In this document: piece after piece, positions 1-15,100 of the stretch
Numbering within the stretch: the stretch's first letter is position 1
How the letters are laid out: each line of letters starts with the position of its first letter
DNA from: Antennarius striatus
Lineage: Eukaryota; Chordata; Actinopteri; Lophiiformes; Antennariidae
Direction: 5' to 3'
Length of the DNA stretch: 64,000 bases
NCBI RefSeq assembly: GCF_040054535.1
Contig: NC_090783.1
Coordinates: 6,344,001 to 6,408,000, forward strand
Translations under genes and position numbers: made by a program
Notes under the pieces: model-generated
Database searches by the model: none
The model's input: only the letters and a program-made list of their open reading frames with translations
What the model was told of the DNA's origin: nothing

Positions 1-3000
1 CACAGACTCAAATTTTCTTTTCAAATATGTCAGCCTCAGCATAGACAGCTATATTCAGTCCTGCCTCTCCACACGTCATTTTGCAGTGGCTACGGTGTTA
101 AAGACCAGGGGAAATAAATAAGCCTGGTTTATTTGCGCAGAAATACCTGTGCTCTAATGTCTTCTGTTGTACCTCTTTATAATACATGATCATAAGGAAT
201 GTCAAAGCTGCCTTTTGTCTCCAATCTACTGTATGCTACGAAGCTTCACAAGGCAGGTATACCCATCTTTAAAGACTTCAAATAGCAGCGGTTGCAGCGA
301 CAATGCGCCTCTGTGTCGCCTCTTCCCACAGCCCGAGGCAAAAAGGGCATCGTTTGATTTGGAGGCGGGAGTGGCCTTCCGCGCCTCTGATTACCAGAAC
401 CATGTATGCTTTTATGTGGTCATTATTCCGCCAGAGAACTGTCGCTGTTATCGATTAAATAATCGGAGTCATTTAAAAGCAGAAACAGGGTGCATTCATG
501 TTCTCAACTGATGGTTCGACCCTTTCGGAAATGGTCTAATCCATCTTCCTGGGAATTTAGAGGATAGGAACAATTATCTTCAAGCAACACGTCCTGTCTT
601 GAAACGCTGTGCCAACGGCTCGCTACGGCCTCCAGTTCATCCTCCTGGAATGTGCGGTTGGAAGTTATGAGAGCACTTTCTGGACTTTTGATTAAAGTGA
701 TGATGTTAACGATCCAGAACAGAGCTGCAGGACGTGCACTCTATGTACTCTAGGCTTTGCCGGAACAATGAACCATTTTGATTTCAGAGGAAGTTATTCA
801 GTGGCTTTAATTTCACTGGCTCAAAAACTAAAGGAGTTATAGAACAGAACATTGAGAACTTTTCTACCTTCCTTTATGCTTGGTTAAAGCCCGCAAATTT
901 AAATGCTGTGATTAATGAGCATTCACATGTGGCAGAAATGATCTAATCGTAATTCACACAAAATTAATGACCAAGAAAAGTAACTTTGCCAACTGCTATT
1001 GTTTTAATTAAGCACTTTGAAGTCTTGGTATTACAGCCGTAACACCCATATGTTATTACGTTTGATGTTTGATCATATGTATGTTTGAATTATTATAATA
1101 ACCATCTAAACATTACATGCTTTGGCATCCCAGTACATTTCTGATATGCCCACCGTAGTCATAACTGTCAGACTACATGGCAATGCTTTTTTTTTTTTTT
1201 TAAACAGTGTTGAGAATACATTCAAGCTCTTTAAGTGAAACACAAGCACAAGCAGTGATGACAGATTCCACATTAAACAGAAAACCAACTCTTTTCCAGT
1301 CTGTGCATCTGTGTTTTTTGGAGTGCCTTCTTTCTCCCGCTGTTTTTTGCATTTAAATGCATACATTCTGAACCTGCTACATCCAGCTGAACCTGCTTTA
1401 ATGTTTACTTTATCAAATATGACATGTGCAGTAAATAAAAGTTACGGGACACGTGACACTTAATCCTACCAATGAAGGATTTCTTTACAGTCTTTCCAAG
1501 GCTTGTCTTAAAACAGTACACAACTATGTATACTCTATACTAAAACAAATTATTGGTTCTGCCTCTTGTGTTGCATGCATTTCATTATGAAACACAAATA
1601 AGAACAATTTCACACAGAAAAGACTGAATAACAACATGGAAAAAAAATACCCACAAGAGTTTTGTTGAGTCAAGCTTTTTAAGACTCATACTAATTGAAC
1701 TCTTAATAGCCAGTTTGAGCAGAAGGTATGACTTCAAAGAGCGAATGCTTTAATGCTCATATGGACATGTGGGCATCGCTTTAGCCCAGACTTCAATCGG
1801 TCTACTAAATGTCTCAATAGGGAGGAATCGCTCTTAATGAGATGCTTTTCAGAATGGTTACCATGAAGACATGACAGTTTTGTCTCAGAAAAACACTAGT
1901 GATTATCTTCTAGTACATGTGAGACCCTCCAGTTTCTGGTGGATTGTCAGGACCTTTGATAATAAACACATACTTAGGTTGTATTTTATTTTGAAAGAGC
2001 TGAAAGAGCTTTTACAACTCCAGATACTGTATATTAGCGCCCCTAGATAAGGGATGTTCTGTCTGGGATGTTGCTAAATCCTGTTTGGAAACTGTCTGTA
2101 ATGACAAGATATTTCCACATAATCCATAAAAAAAGTTAAATCTGCAATATTTCAGTCGTAAAAAATTAGAACAGACGTCTAGATTTTAAATCAAAAACAA
2201 CTCTCCTCTATTGTGTTTCCTGTGACATCCAAGAAGTGCGTCATCCGACTGCCAGCTCACATCTGTAAGGACCCAGAAGCAGTGACCCACGAAGGAAGGG
2301 ATCGACAAACTCCTGGATCATTTGTTTATCATCTAGTATGGGTGTAGTCCATATGCATGTTCTGAGTGAGTCACATCAAAGTCAGCATGTCAGCCTTTTC
2401 ACTGAGCTCCACCGCACTAACAAAGCATGATTTACATGTTGCTGGGTCCCAACTGGGGAGAACCCCATGTTCTGCACACATAAACACCCGCATTTATGAC
2501 CAACCCTGAATCAAAGGGACACTCAGGGTGGGCTGACTGATGCCTTGTATTGATGTGTGGCTGCGGGTGGTCAACCAGCCGGGAGGCTGAAACCAGTCCT
2601 GGACTGAGTGATCCATTAATAAAAAACAGTTTCAGTGTACCACATTGAAACTGACTGATCCCATCTTCAGTGACATTAAAGGACAACGTTGAAACCAAAC
2701 TGGTGATGACATCTGCCGAGGAGTTTGTGTTTTCGTTTGTTTTTTGTCTGTTTATTATCAGGATTACAGAATATGTACCAGTCTAATTTTCTTGACACTT
2801 GATGGCAGGGTGTAGGAACATCGAGGACGGAGCCATTAATTTTTCAGTGGATCCAAATTATTATTTTTATTGTAAATGACTTTGGTTTACTTTTGGGTCT
2901 ACCCCTCTTCCTCTGATCTTAAACTAGCTTGACAGTGAATTAAGAGGTGCAGCAATGCTGATGACAAACACACACACACACACACACATACAAATAAAAA

Positions 3001-5400
3001 ATCTTTTCATCTAAAAAAAGGACACTTTTGTTGTGTTCTGGCTGTAGTTTTCATACAAAACAGTTTTTTTCAGAACCTGAAACCAAATGTTTCTTCCTTT
3101 TTTTCCAGAGTGTAATCTTTTGATAATGCCACCATACCACCAGCATCCATGTGCAAACTGGCAAAACACAACTGCTCTCAAACTATGATGTCACAGCCCA
3201 GCATCCCACATATTTATTACAGCTCCAGTCTTTTTAGTGTTTTCAAGACATTATGCTGAGAGTTGTGCTGAAGATTTAAGTCTTTTAACACTCCTTTAAT
3301 GCTGATGGACAAAACATGATGTTTATTTATGCTACTGTTTCTACACCTTCAATCGTGTCAGCCAAAGGCTTGAAACTGAATTTGTTCCCTGATATTGAAG
3401 CTTTCCACTCTGGACTCAGGGGAGCCCAACTTCCATAATACATCTTCAGTCTTCTACACAGCAGAGGTGCTTCATTTAATGTTATCAGGTGAGTTGACGT
3501 TAATAGATTCACAGATAATATTTCATGTGAATCTTGTGTGAAGGCTCTGACAATAAGTGCCACTAAAACAATCTCATATCTTGGCCCACGAGATCTCCTT
3601 TGTGTTTCTCTGAAGCAAAACTTAAACCAGAAAGGAAGTTTCTGTTTAGTGCATTTTTCTATTTTTTTAAAGATTACATTTTGACACTAATTGTTGACAT
3701 CCCGAAAGTTCTTTTTTGATCAGTAATAAAAAGAAAAGTCATTCATCCTAAAAACGTTTCGAGTGGACTCACCACATGGATATATAGTATCACCTTCCCT
3801 CCGTCGGGGTACTTCTGTTACTCAGGCCTGTCACATCTCTGCTGTGGTTCCTCTGGAACTTATCAGCACCAGGATATCAACATGCTGCTCTTTTGTCCTC
3901 CGAAGTTTCAGCAATATGTTATTTTAAGTGTCTCATTTTTTTTCTTTGAGCATTTATTTAAGTGATGAAATGTCAAAGAAAATCCAAACCAGTCCCATCC
4001 CTCTTTTTCTTTAGTCTTCTAGTTCAATTTGAGACACTTTCACCCTCTCTTCAGGAACTGTTTCAGCTGTTAATCAGCTGCATTGAAAGAAGACAGAATC
4101 CAGCTGGATGACCCAGTCTTTGAGGAATATATCTTTTTTTCCCTCTCCTTTCTGCTGTGAGTCAATGTTTTCTTCATCATTTAAAAGTAATCCCCCAGAA
4201 CATGTAATGAAATCTGGACAATGGCAGTAAAAGTTTATTATCCAGCAGATCAATCTCACCCTTAGACTCCATTAAATTTCTGTGTCCAGCTGGTAACCTT
4301 TCCTCTGAATAAAGATATTCTCCTGCAAATAAGCAACTGTCCGATGGCAGTCTTTCAAGATAAATCACTGTTCAGTCGGGGGTGACAAAGGTGGCAAAAA
4401 TAGTATCACCTCTAAGCATCTACAGTTACAGCAGACAAGTCCAATACTTCCTCCCACTCCCCAGTTCAGTTGGTTGTCCATTGTGTTCAACAAAAGGGAT
4501 TGACACTTTGAATTGGAGCCTGTGATGGATCGCTTTTGAGGTCAGACGCCTTTACTGGTATACCGGTTTCATCCCAGCCCAGCCGAGTTTCCAGCCTTCA
4601 ATAGATATTTCTTGTATGGAGACGGAAGCAGGTGTAGAGTCATAGAGCAATTATGGGAAAGATGTCTTTGGTGACTGGATGCTTTTGTTTTTTACATTAC
4701 TGAGATGGGATTTGTGATTTACGTACTCTGTAGTTCTTACTTGTGAGTCACACTTTACATATCAGTGGTTTAGCAAGGAGATGATTCTCTTTTAACATTT
4801 GCCGCAAAGATTTAGCATCATGCGCACAAACATTAAAAGGGCAGCACAAGGTGTGTTACAGTTGATAATATCAGGAAAAGGAATCGTCTCAATGAACTCA
4901 TGCCCTCATACTAAAAGCATTATCTGTCCAAATCCATCTGTCTTTACGTGTCTGAAACTAAAAGAGTTCATTGTACCTGCACAGATATTATCTGAGCAAC
5001 ATGGGTTTAAGTGTATCACTATACTAAATGTAAGAGAGTCACATTAACAATTAAGTACCACTAACTTTATCTTTGTCATACCTTACATCATGATCGATGT
5101 ATTTCCAATACAGGATAATTATTATTATTATTCATTTTTACATATATACAGTATGGACATATTATTTTGGACTGCTGGTTGAATTTATTTACTTATTTAT
5201 TTATTTATTTTCGTTTTAGTCAGGACATTTCTTCAAGATGAATGTGGAGAACATTTTCATATAGGTGCAAAGTTTTTCGGGTGATTGTGGGAAATGTGTC
5301 ACGTTACCTCCAAACCCTCTTTAGAGTAGCATCTCCCTTCCACGTCCTTTGAGATTGGTAGAAAAAAAAAAAGACTCACTTTAGTAAAAAAAAACACACG
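1..5400. other. DKK2 upstream intergenic region, no gene seen
   Basis: No open reading frame here resembles a known protein, and none has exon-like boundaries. The stretch is AT-rich with homopolymer runs, a short AC dinucleotide tract (2968-2988), a TTA run near 5117-5132 and a TTTA run near 5187-5211. It lies directly upstream of DKK2 and may hold distal enhancers, but conservation cannot be judged from one sequence. Confidence 0.6.
2968..2988. repeat. short AC dinucleotide microsatellite
   Basis: About ten uninterrupted AC units upstream of DKK2. Confidence 0.9.
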
Positions 5401-5542
5401 ATTTATGATTTTATGACTCCTCTGGGCGACACTGACGGTGCCGGTGTCGAGACGACAATGCGCAAGCAACAGTGCCGTTCACAGGTCAGTTTTATTCTTT
5501 GTCGGTAGAATAGGGGCGGAGGAAGTGAGCTCATTAGAATCC

Positions 5543-5549
5543 TATAAAA
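5543..5549 (+). promoter_or_regulatory. candidate TATA box for DKK2
   Basis: A TATAAAA motif lies about 380 bases before the DKK2 start codon, within the more GC-rich segment 5410-5640. The position suits a leader of roughly 350 bases. A single TATA match in AT-rich DNA is weak evidence, and no transcription start can be seen directly. Confidence 0.3.
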
Positions 5550-5923
5550 AGAAAGTATCCGAGATCATAAAACGCCCGGCTGCAGGACTAAATGCACACT
5601 CACAGCCTGACAGACACAGAGTGGGAACCTCTTGTCAGGTTTCTGTCTGACCCATTGTGCGTCAGCATTCACTTCTTATTTGTTTCCATTCTACAGCGGG
5701 CTCTTTGTTTTTCAGATAAGGATGTCGATGGCATTCTTCTGAAAAATCTGATTTTCAGGAACACAAATTTCGCCCCATCACAGTCGGGCAAGCGTGGATA
5801 CTGAGAGAACGCGCTCTTTTCATTGAAAACCCTCATTTTTTGTGACACAAAAAGTTAACGTAATTCAAGTGATAATTTTTTAAATTTTTTTATTGTTATA
5901 TCAGTATTTTTTTTTTTTAAAGG

Positions 5924-6127
5924 ATGCTCGTACTTACTTGGAATGGATGCTGTGTGGTAATGTTTCTCGTCGCTGCGCTGAAGACGGGGACATCCCAGGT
6001 ATCAGAGGCGCGCCCAAAGGCGAACTCAATCAAGCCAGCTCTTTTGGAAGAGACACCTACACCCGCAACAAACCGCTCGACCACTGTCCACAGCAGGGTC
6101 ACCAAGAAATATAACATCCTTGCGCAG
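5924..6127 (+). CDS. dkk2: DKK2 coding exon 1 (signal peptide and N-terminal region)
   Basis: Encodes residues 1-68 and ends in phase 0 at a strong donor (CAG|GTAACT). A T-rich run followed by AAAG sits directly before the ATG and looks like a 3' splice site, so a separate non-coding leader exon is possible. Confidence 0.93.
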
Positions 6128-9100
6128 GTAACTTTTAATTCATTAAATGTCTCACGACGTACACATGGACACGTAGTCCAACGTTTACGCACAGCCTGAT
6201 ATTGGCCACACGGATCAGAGCAAGTGCGATACTTTATTCTCAGTGGTAATCAACATTTTAGAAGTTCACAGTCAACCGTAGATAATAAGAAAAATAATAA
6301 TAAGAAAAAAAATCTCTCTAAACTTCTCAATTGATATGTGACAGTGCCGTGGATAAGCGTGCGTAATTGTTCAGTTCGCCCCGACACTGTGGAGCGCACT
6401 TTAAAGGTGCGCGAACAAACTGGCCCTATGCCTTTAAAAAGCACTTACTCACGTGTGGATCTTTATTGGAAATTGCAGGGATTGGACCCCTCATAAACCC
6501 TAATTGCCTCCCAGACCCGACGCCACAGTCGGGTGCAGCGCACTTCGACAGTAAATCATTAATGCCAGAAATGTGAGAAAAAGTTAACACTTTGGGTAAT
6601 TTTCTGTCTGGGTCTCAGTGTCAGTAAAATGGTCCAGACGCTTGCTGGGATTATGAGGTTCTTACTGTGGGGCTTCTGAGGGATGCACTTAGCGCCACTC
6701 AAAGTCTCATCAGCGCCTGCTGTTCAACAAAGTCCTGCAGCAAACATGTACTTTAAGACTATAAAGACACGACGGGTTTCATTCTGCTAAATATATTTTT
6801 AAAAAGTTGTGAACATTATGGGAGAAATATTTTTCCTTCATCATGAGAGGAATAAGATACTGTATTGATTGTTTTGTAAGAAGACTTCTCAGTATGTCAA
6901 ACTGTCTCCCATAAATCGTTTTTTAGTTCACTCTAGAGAGATTTGGGTAATTAATATTAATATGGTCCGCCATGAAATTCTGATTTGCCATGAATGATCA
7001 CTGTGAACTTTAGCTCTCGATTGAATAGACATGTGATAATGAGTCAGATTCTGCGGAGCTTAGAGATGCAGTTTAAGCCTCACAGTATCTTTTTGAGCAG
7101 CAGATGGCACTGCCACATGTCCTACAGCAGAGTCTGCATATCAGACGACAGAAACTGATGAATACTTCTTAATTGACTTACTTCAGGTTTGCGTTCTGAC
7201 AGTTTAACCACCTGTATTATCACTTCTAATAATGATAATATTAGATATCTGACCTGATGTCCAGGTCAGACAGAAGACATGATTAAAAAGGCACTTCTCA
7301 TCTGTAAAATGTAGAGGTTCAACCACAAGCAACTGTTCCAGACCATGAATGCCAGCTTACATTTTTGCCAACCACCATATTATCACAAATGTGGAATATC
7401 TATGTGTGACTTCAATTTCTTTTTCAATTTATGATACATACCATTGAATAGGTTGAGTGTAGACCGCTACAGGCACCTCGTTATTTTGTAAGTATGATTA
7501 TGGTCTCTTGATAACACAGTGGTGTTTGGTATGTGAGTGATTGTGAGCTGATCATTTATGTGGGATATACAGTATATGTGATTCATTTGATTCCACTGAA
7601 CATTCAAATACAATAGGTTTATAAGCTGAGAGGCAGTTCTTTAGTTGGCTGAAAAATTCTTGAGATTTGTTCAAAATTCACGAGAAATTTCCCCCAAACT
7701 CATCCTCATTGGCTTTATTTCAAAAGCTGTGAATCACTGTAGGAAAGAGTTCAACCTCCTATTGGAGATGAACTGTAGCAGGATGCAGGAATGGAATCTT
7801 GTGTTTTAGGCATCAGATAAGAATTGTTGTTCAAAGCTTTTGGTTGGAGGAAGCATCTGACAGCTTGATGTAATTTTACTTCCTGAAACTGCAGACGATG
7901 TTTGTCGAAAAGAGTTCCATTAATCACAACCAGGGTCAGGTTTTTGGCTTTCCCATGGCGTCAAGTTTTTTCTCATTGGCTACTTTTTTTTCACATCAGA
8001 AGTACAAGTGGATTAAAATGAACACAACCAAGAGGTATGGCACTTAGACCCTGATAGCCAGCTCTTGTGTGTGGCACTGTTGGCTCCTTGGAAGATGACC
8101 AGTATGAAGGGAGAACTCACCACTGTAGATCCCACAAGGAACTGACAGCATGGGGGTGTGTATGGATCTGTAAAACATCAGCCACTGGTCAACCATCCAT
8201 TCTTTTTTGCATTATATAATTCAAGACAGAGGTTATTTAAACAAGCAACAATCTCTTAGGGCATAGGCTATAAAAGAAAAGCCAAGTCCTTTCGCTTTTT
8301 CTGCCGAACCCCATTTAAAACTAAAATGACTGTTTAATGATCCTAATTAGCTGAAAAAGTGAGAAAAAAGGAGAGGAGAAGTGTGAGTGCTTGTTAGCAC
8401 CAAGCTCAGTTCATTCCTCAGTTTCCCATCTGGTGGCCTTTCCAGTCTGTGGGTCCCGAGGGTGCTCTGAGGGCCCTGCCCCGGAGCCATTAGGGGCCTA
8501 CTGTGAAAACTACCTTTACTGTAATTGGACCTGTTAATGAGAGAGGAGACCTGTGCAACCTTCATTCCACAGGATTACACCTTTTAGCGCAGAGCAGCAC
8601 ACCTAACTAGATCACCATCACAAGCTTTCCCCCTTTCCTTCCTCTGCCTTTGAAGGGAGGAGTTGTGCAAGATGACTGTCTGCCACTCTTTGTGTCTAAT
8701 GAATAAGATAAACCCAGAATGTAAACTTAAAAAAGGGTCTCGCTTTTGGAAACGTTGGATTCTAGCACTCAAAGAGACATGCCTGTAAACACATGTGTTT
8801 CGAGTGATGAAAGACACCAAGTCATGTTTGAATGACATGGTTTGTACGAGTGACTTACGCACAGCCAACTCTATGTTATCTGATACCGGCTGTCTGTGCT
8901 TTCAGGGCATATGAAGTTCATTTATTTGACTCGGTAAGGCCTCTGCCATTCATTAACACCATTCACAGTTTCGTGTTACATGCTTCATATCTGGAGGTCA
9001 TGCACATTTATGACACAACGCCCAAATAAGTGTGTGGATGTGAGCAACTAGTGTGTGGAGAAGCCCTCCATAGATTTCAGGTCTTTTGTCTTCAAATGAA

Positions 9101-12100
9101 AATAATGGGAGCACAGCTGCTGCTGCTAATACTCGTGGGAGGGTTCAAATGATCCACTATCAATTCTGGGAAGTAAAAATATGTGCTTCAACCTCGGCAT
9201 CCACACAATTTTCATACTGTCACAAAATATTCAACCCTCAGACTCAAAAGTCAGCAGAAAAAGCCAGACTTTATGTTGTGTTTTCTGCATTACTTCCATC
9301 AAATTATATCAGCCCTTTGGAATGACTCTACTTAGGTAAATATGGGATCCAAGACCAGGGGAAGCTTTCAAAGCCCAGCATATCCTGCAGTAAATCCCTT
9401 GTAGATTGTTGCTCCCGCACATTTGAGGTTCCTCTTCAAAGCTGCAGTGCTTTACCAGCACGAGAGCAGCACGAGACAGGCCCCGGGGCTTCCCTTATGG
9501 CTGTCTGTCTCTGCCTTTATCGTCTCACCAGCATACCAAGAGAGGTTGCAGGATACACAGTTTTCAAACCCACTTCCTGCTCAATATCCACCGCTGTGCT
9601 TTTATGTGTGAAGACCTTCCCAGGAAAAATAAGGGAGCGGCGAAGTAGACGGATGTGAGGTGCGCTGAAATGAAATGCCCTCCCTCAGAAGTTGCGATTG
9701 AGGTGTTAAAAACTTGACAAGATAAGGTGGGATTGTTGGTCGTGATTCATTTTTGGGGGTGTTGTATCATTGGATTTCAAAGGGCTGTCTTGCGGTTTCA
9801 GCCGTGATGGAAGAGGTGAGCCCCCCCTCCCCCCCATGCCATATGGACTATGAACTGTAATCGATCCAAGCCTGCTGGCCAGAGAGACTGATATGAATCA
9901 GAGCAGGTAGTGTGAAGTAATACCGCACGTGGCTGAGTCCATTTGTCTTTAAATTTAGATAACACCACATTCTTCATGTCAAGTCAAAAACTCCCACTGT
10001 ATTTTCTTGAACTTTTCTTCTCTTCATATTTACTGCATTTTCCCTCCTCTGCTGTGATTATACCAATAAATCCTGCAGGTGCATATCGGATGACACAAAA
10101 ACAGAAAACTCCACAGAGGTTGAAAGTTCATGCTTGACTTTGGAAATAGTAGTGTATCAAAAAAAAAAATCCAACAACTTCTTTTAATCATCTTTTCAGT
10201 GGTCTTTCTTGGCAGCAGATGCTCATCTGAGGAGTACTGAAATGTGGTTAGAAGCAAAAGTGGACAGTTTCGCTTTCTTGTCAAGAATTAGATTACATGA
10301 TATGGCCTCTAATCTCTGTGTGTTAAAAGACAGCTCAAGCCAAGTGGCAATTAGTTTAGGTTAGAGTTAAAGCACTAGTATGGCTTTTCCAATATTCAGA
10401 ACTTTACCGACCACAGCTCAGCCAAAGCTTCTTATTAACAAATTAAATATTATTTGTTCAATTTGTGCACAAGCACCGACATGTAAAAATGGTCAGTTGT
10501 GATTTTTGAGACAGGAACCCATATGGTGTAATTATTTCTTGGCTGGGACAATGGCTCCTTGGACTATTGCCGTTGCAATGAGGTTACAAAGCAGCCGGTG
10601 AAGAGGTTTCTCAAAGCGCCAGGGTGAACAGTTTTCAGTCAGTGAGATGCTGTTGGGGTCAACAATGAACTGTCAACAACTTTTCCTACAGAAGTAAACC
10701 CACTAAAATATCAGACTGACCCACTAGAAGACACTTTATTTTTAGGTCTGGATACTAGAGCGTGTCATTGGATACATAAGGCTGGTTTACAGCTTTAAAG
10801 GACAGGCTAAATATTTCATATTACACTTCCATAAAGTTAGGGACCTTGCCAGAGAACACTTCAAAAGGAAGGATAAAAATTTGATAAAAAGGGAATGTGT
10901 TCATTGATTAAGGCTGAAGTGGAACATACACACATTAGCTGTCTAATAAAGTATGTCTGATAATAATGGGCAGTGTCTTCGACACACATTTTTTGACAGG
11001 GACGCACAATTTTCAGACTACGTGCGTCCCTGGAACACAAGCTTTAAATACTTACAATAAAAAAGAAAAATCGATGCTACCTTTTACCTGCTATATAATA
11101 TTGAGGGAAAAAAATGTAGTTCCATTCAACAAAAATATTCACAATTTATCCATTTTTCCAATTAAATTTCGAACCCGGAAATCGACATTATGTTTTGATC
11201 TTGCGTGAATTTCTAGTCACGCAAGATCAAGCGCTTAGGGTTAATTGGTCGCTCCAAATTGACCGTAGGTATGAGTGTGTGCTTACGTCTTTGTCTGTCT
11301 CTGTGTGGCTCCGCGGTGCACTGGCCCGGAGTCTCTGCTGCCTCACGCCCTCAGTCAGCTGGGATAGATGGATGAAACGGTTGTGACAATGAATGAATGA
11401 ATAAAAATTGAGCTAACGGCAACGCGACGTCTGCTTATTTTACACGCTGCAGTGAGAGAACGATGACTTAGTCTGTCATTATCACCATGCCTCTGAAAAA
11501 GATGTAAAAGTTGGAGAAAACCCAAGTGACAATGAGTGCTTTCCTGAATAAAAAACAAATGTTAATGTAAAGAAAGAGACAGATATTACTGTGGACAGTA
11601 CGGAGGAAGATGCAGAAGAAGCCAAGTGAAAACCAGTAAAAATCCAAACATTTGTACCGCAGTGGACGCGATTTTTTCCATGGGCGAGCCATGGCTAAAT
11701 GTCAGCACCTACAACAAAATGCAGTTTAGAAAAAATGTCAGCTTGGTCCAGCGTCCACAGGGGAATATATAAATTAAAGGCAAACAAAATTATTGAGTGA
11801 AAAGCAAAAGTGTAAAAAAACTGTATTACATCTTTCTTTATTTCTTAAACGTTTTTTTTTTTTTAAAGAATGACCACCAGGGTGTAACATTTTGATAAAA
11901 ATAATATTTAATTTTCATTTTTACTGAAACAGTTATGACATCGTTATTAATAAAATCATTAAAATTAACAGTTTGTTTAGTTTTTATATTGTACTATTAG
12001 CAAAACTCAATCCTTGAGTAGGGCTTCTACCATATATTCTGTTACTGCGTTTGGGATGCCTAATGTTGTGTTGGGATGCACAATTGTTTGTTGAAGCGCA

Positions 12101-15100
12101 TCCCAGGGATGCACTACTTTCTTGAGCTAAAACTCTGAATAGGCACTCTTTATTCTGATCTTTGAAGATTAAATCAGTTTCTTCAGCCTTTAACTATTAC
12201 AGTATGTATTCAAGCTGGCATGGCGTCTCTGATGAACGGTAATAAAACAGATTAGATTCTGCCTCAATGAGTTAATTGTTTTCTTCAAATATCACAAATT
12301 CATTTTTGACTGCTTTAAACACAAGTGCGAGCATGGACAAATATGTCTGCTTCTCAAACCTCTTTTGTTCTGATTTATAAATGCAAAAAGCTGGAGCTAA
12401 AATAACCCCTCAATTTTTCTTTTTCAATTTAAGTTCCTGCATGGCCATGGAACACATTGAATAAGTTTGGGTAAATTGATTTAGCAAAAATTTCATTCAA
12501 TTTATGGTGTCTGAACATTCCATGATTGATTCTTAACATTGAAGAAATTAAGAAAAATGTATAATTCATCCTACACTCGGCTACTTTCATCAACAAATTA
12601 AAAATTGTGCAAGTCTGTCATAATGATGAATGAGCTTTCAATATTCCTACACATTTTTCTGTTTGTATAATTGTTTCCATGCGACCTCAGCCTAAGTCAG
12701 TTAGCGTGGCGTCTGTCCAGTGAGTCGAATCTTGTTCGCTTTCTGAAAGACAAGCACATCAAATAACAACTTCCCATGTAATGACAGACTAATATTGTTG
12801 ACTGTTGATTTCAACATGTGGTGTGGGTTTATGTTTGCCTATTCTTTTAGCCATGGCAGCTCTGCTTACCTTTGTAACCCAAATGGAGTTAGCTGTTTAT
12901 TGGGGCTGTAATGATTTTTTTCTCCCTTTTTCATTTTCAAGTTTATTATTCGTTGTTTGTCAGTGGTAAACTACACCGGATCCCATCTGTTGGTGCGATA
13001 CCAGTGAAATGTGGTTGTGACGCTGATGGTGCCAAGCATGTATCTTCATGTCAGTCTACGCTGGACACAATTCACACATTCATAACTCACATCCTGATAA
13101 TATTTACTGATCGGCATAGTTGAATATGTTGTTTTCAAGTGAAAGATGACTCAGTCCACCCATGGCAACAGAAACTCCCTCATAATCAACCGAATGCCTT
13201 AAAATAAGATAAAGATGATCTTCATTGTATCTCGCCCAGTGGGTGTGGACCGGAGCCAGAGATCCAACACTTCCCTGCAGCTGTGCAGAATGTCACCCGC
13301 TCTTGATGAGTTCCGTGCAAACGTGCAACATTATTACATTTGTTCAAGTTAATTGGATATTGATGTAATTTATGTGAAACTCCTGTGCTCCTGCTCCAAG
13401 TCTAACAGCAACAGCATTTGCATGTGCAAGAAATTATATAAAGACAAAAGATTCCAGTAAACCTTCACACGGATGCAAGGAATTTGAATGGAAAAAGTGA
13501 GCTTGGATTGAACTGTAGTTCTGGATGCAGTGAATGGTGGATGGTGGGTTTGTTGATCTGGCCTGGTCCTTTAATTGCTCTCACAGAAAGCACTCAAATG
13601 GTCTGTTGTAGATAAAAGAGTTACGACAGCTCAACAATTTGTTCTTGTAAAACAAATCAATGAATGTATTTTTACAAAGTACAACAGAAATAATGCCAAA
13701 TTGATGTTAAATGACTCTGATTAGCTGCAGTATTATAAACACCCTTTAATGACATCTGTAGACTCATTAAGCCCCTGAGTGCCTTATTAGGTTTGTTGTT
13801 TTGATTTGGCAGAGGCTCTGTTGTCTTGGTCCTGGAAAAAAAGAAAAAAAAAGAAAGACTACACCAGTGAGAGATATGCCTACAACATGTTGTCCACTGT
13901 GATTGGGTGCAGAGGGACCACAGCCTGTAGTTTGATCACCCAAAACAAACAACCAACAGATTTTCCCACTTACGCCCAGTGGTATTCTTGCAGACTTCAT
14001 TATCCAGGCTTTCAGATCTTTGCATGCTGCTGACACTGCTGTCACATCCTCATTAGAGTGAGGGTGAGTGACATTTGGTTTTGATTTCCAAAACTTCAAA
14101 AATGACATTTATATAACCTATCTGCCATGTCTCATTCTAGAGGCTATATTTGTTCTTCTCAAAGTTCCAGTTAGGAGTGTTTATAACTTATAGTGAGCTC
14201 ATATACTTACAGTGTTTTTGTGAGGCAATGGTAGATGCTGTCCTCCACTTTGACAAAGTGTAATACTGTTAATGTTAATTATGTGATTTATAACACGATA
14301 AACTATGTTTAAGTCAAGGTCTGCTTCAGCTTTTGGATTTGGTCCAACCAAAATTTTGCTCAGCAGTTAAACTCAGCAATATCACACAGCAATTTAAGCC
14401 CCCAAAGACCTCTAACCTGAACATAACAAAGGTATTTTTTGGCTTGTTAACTGCTACTTTTGCGACCTGAGGTTCATGGTGCAACTGTGGTGCATACAAT
14501 GTAATTAGATGGAATGCAATTATGGTTTGTGTTGCTGGGTAAGTAGGGGTTTGCTGGACTGTGACCAACAAATCCACTATGTTCTTTCTCTTCAGCAATG
14601 GTGGAAAACAGGATTGTGAAACTAGTACAGTATACATTCTGTATATATAACATTAGGTTATGTTGTAACTAATATTCTTTGAGTGTAAGTCTCCATGCAG
14701 CTGCTTATTCCATACATACTGGGATCCGTTCCCAGTTTACAGATGATGTTGGTTATTCAATAAGACACACCAGCTGCGCTGACTCAGAAACGTAACCTTC
14801 ATAAGGCACCAGTGCGCATCATCACTCTGGACTCAAACCTGGTTCTGAGTAACTTTGATGTTAAGAGACAACCTCTCAACTCAGAGAACAGTCATTACAA
14901 AACAACCTTTACTAAACCCAGTCACATGACCCTTCTATGCAAACCCCTGAGCTGGTATTACAGCCAGGAACAATCACTTGTATCAAGCACTGTGTGCTTG
15001 ATACAAGATGCTAACCATCCAGAGCCTCAGTGAGCCTGCAAGACACAAAGGATCCACGATGATCATGGGGTGAAATTATTGCTTTGATGAGCCCACTAGA

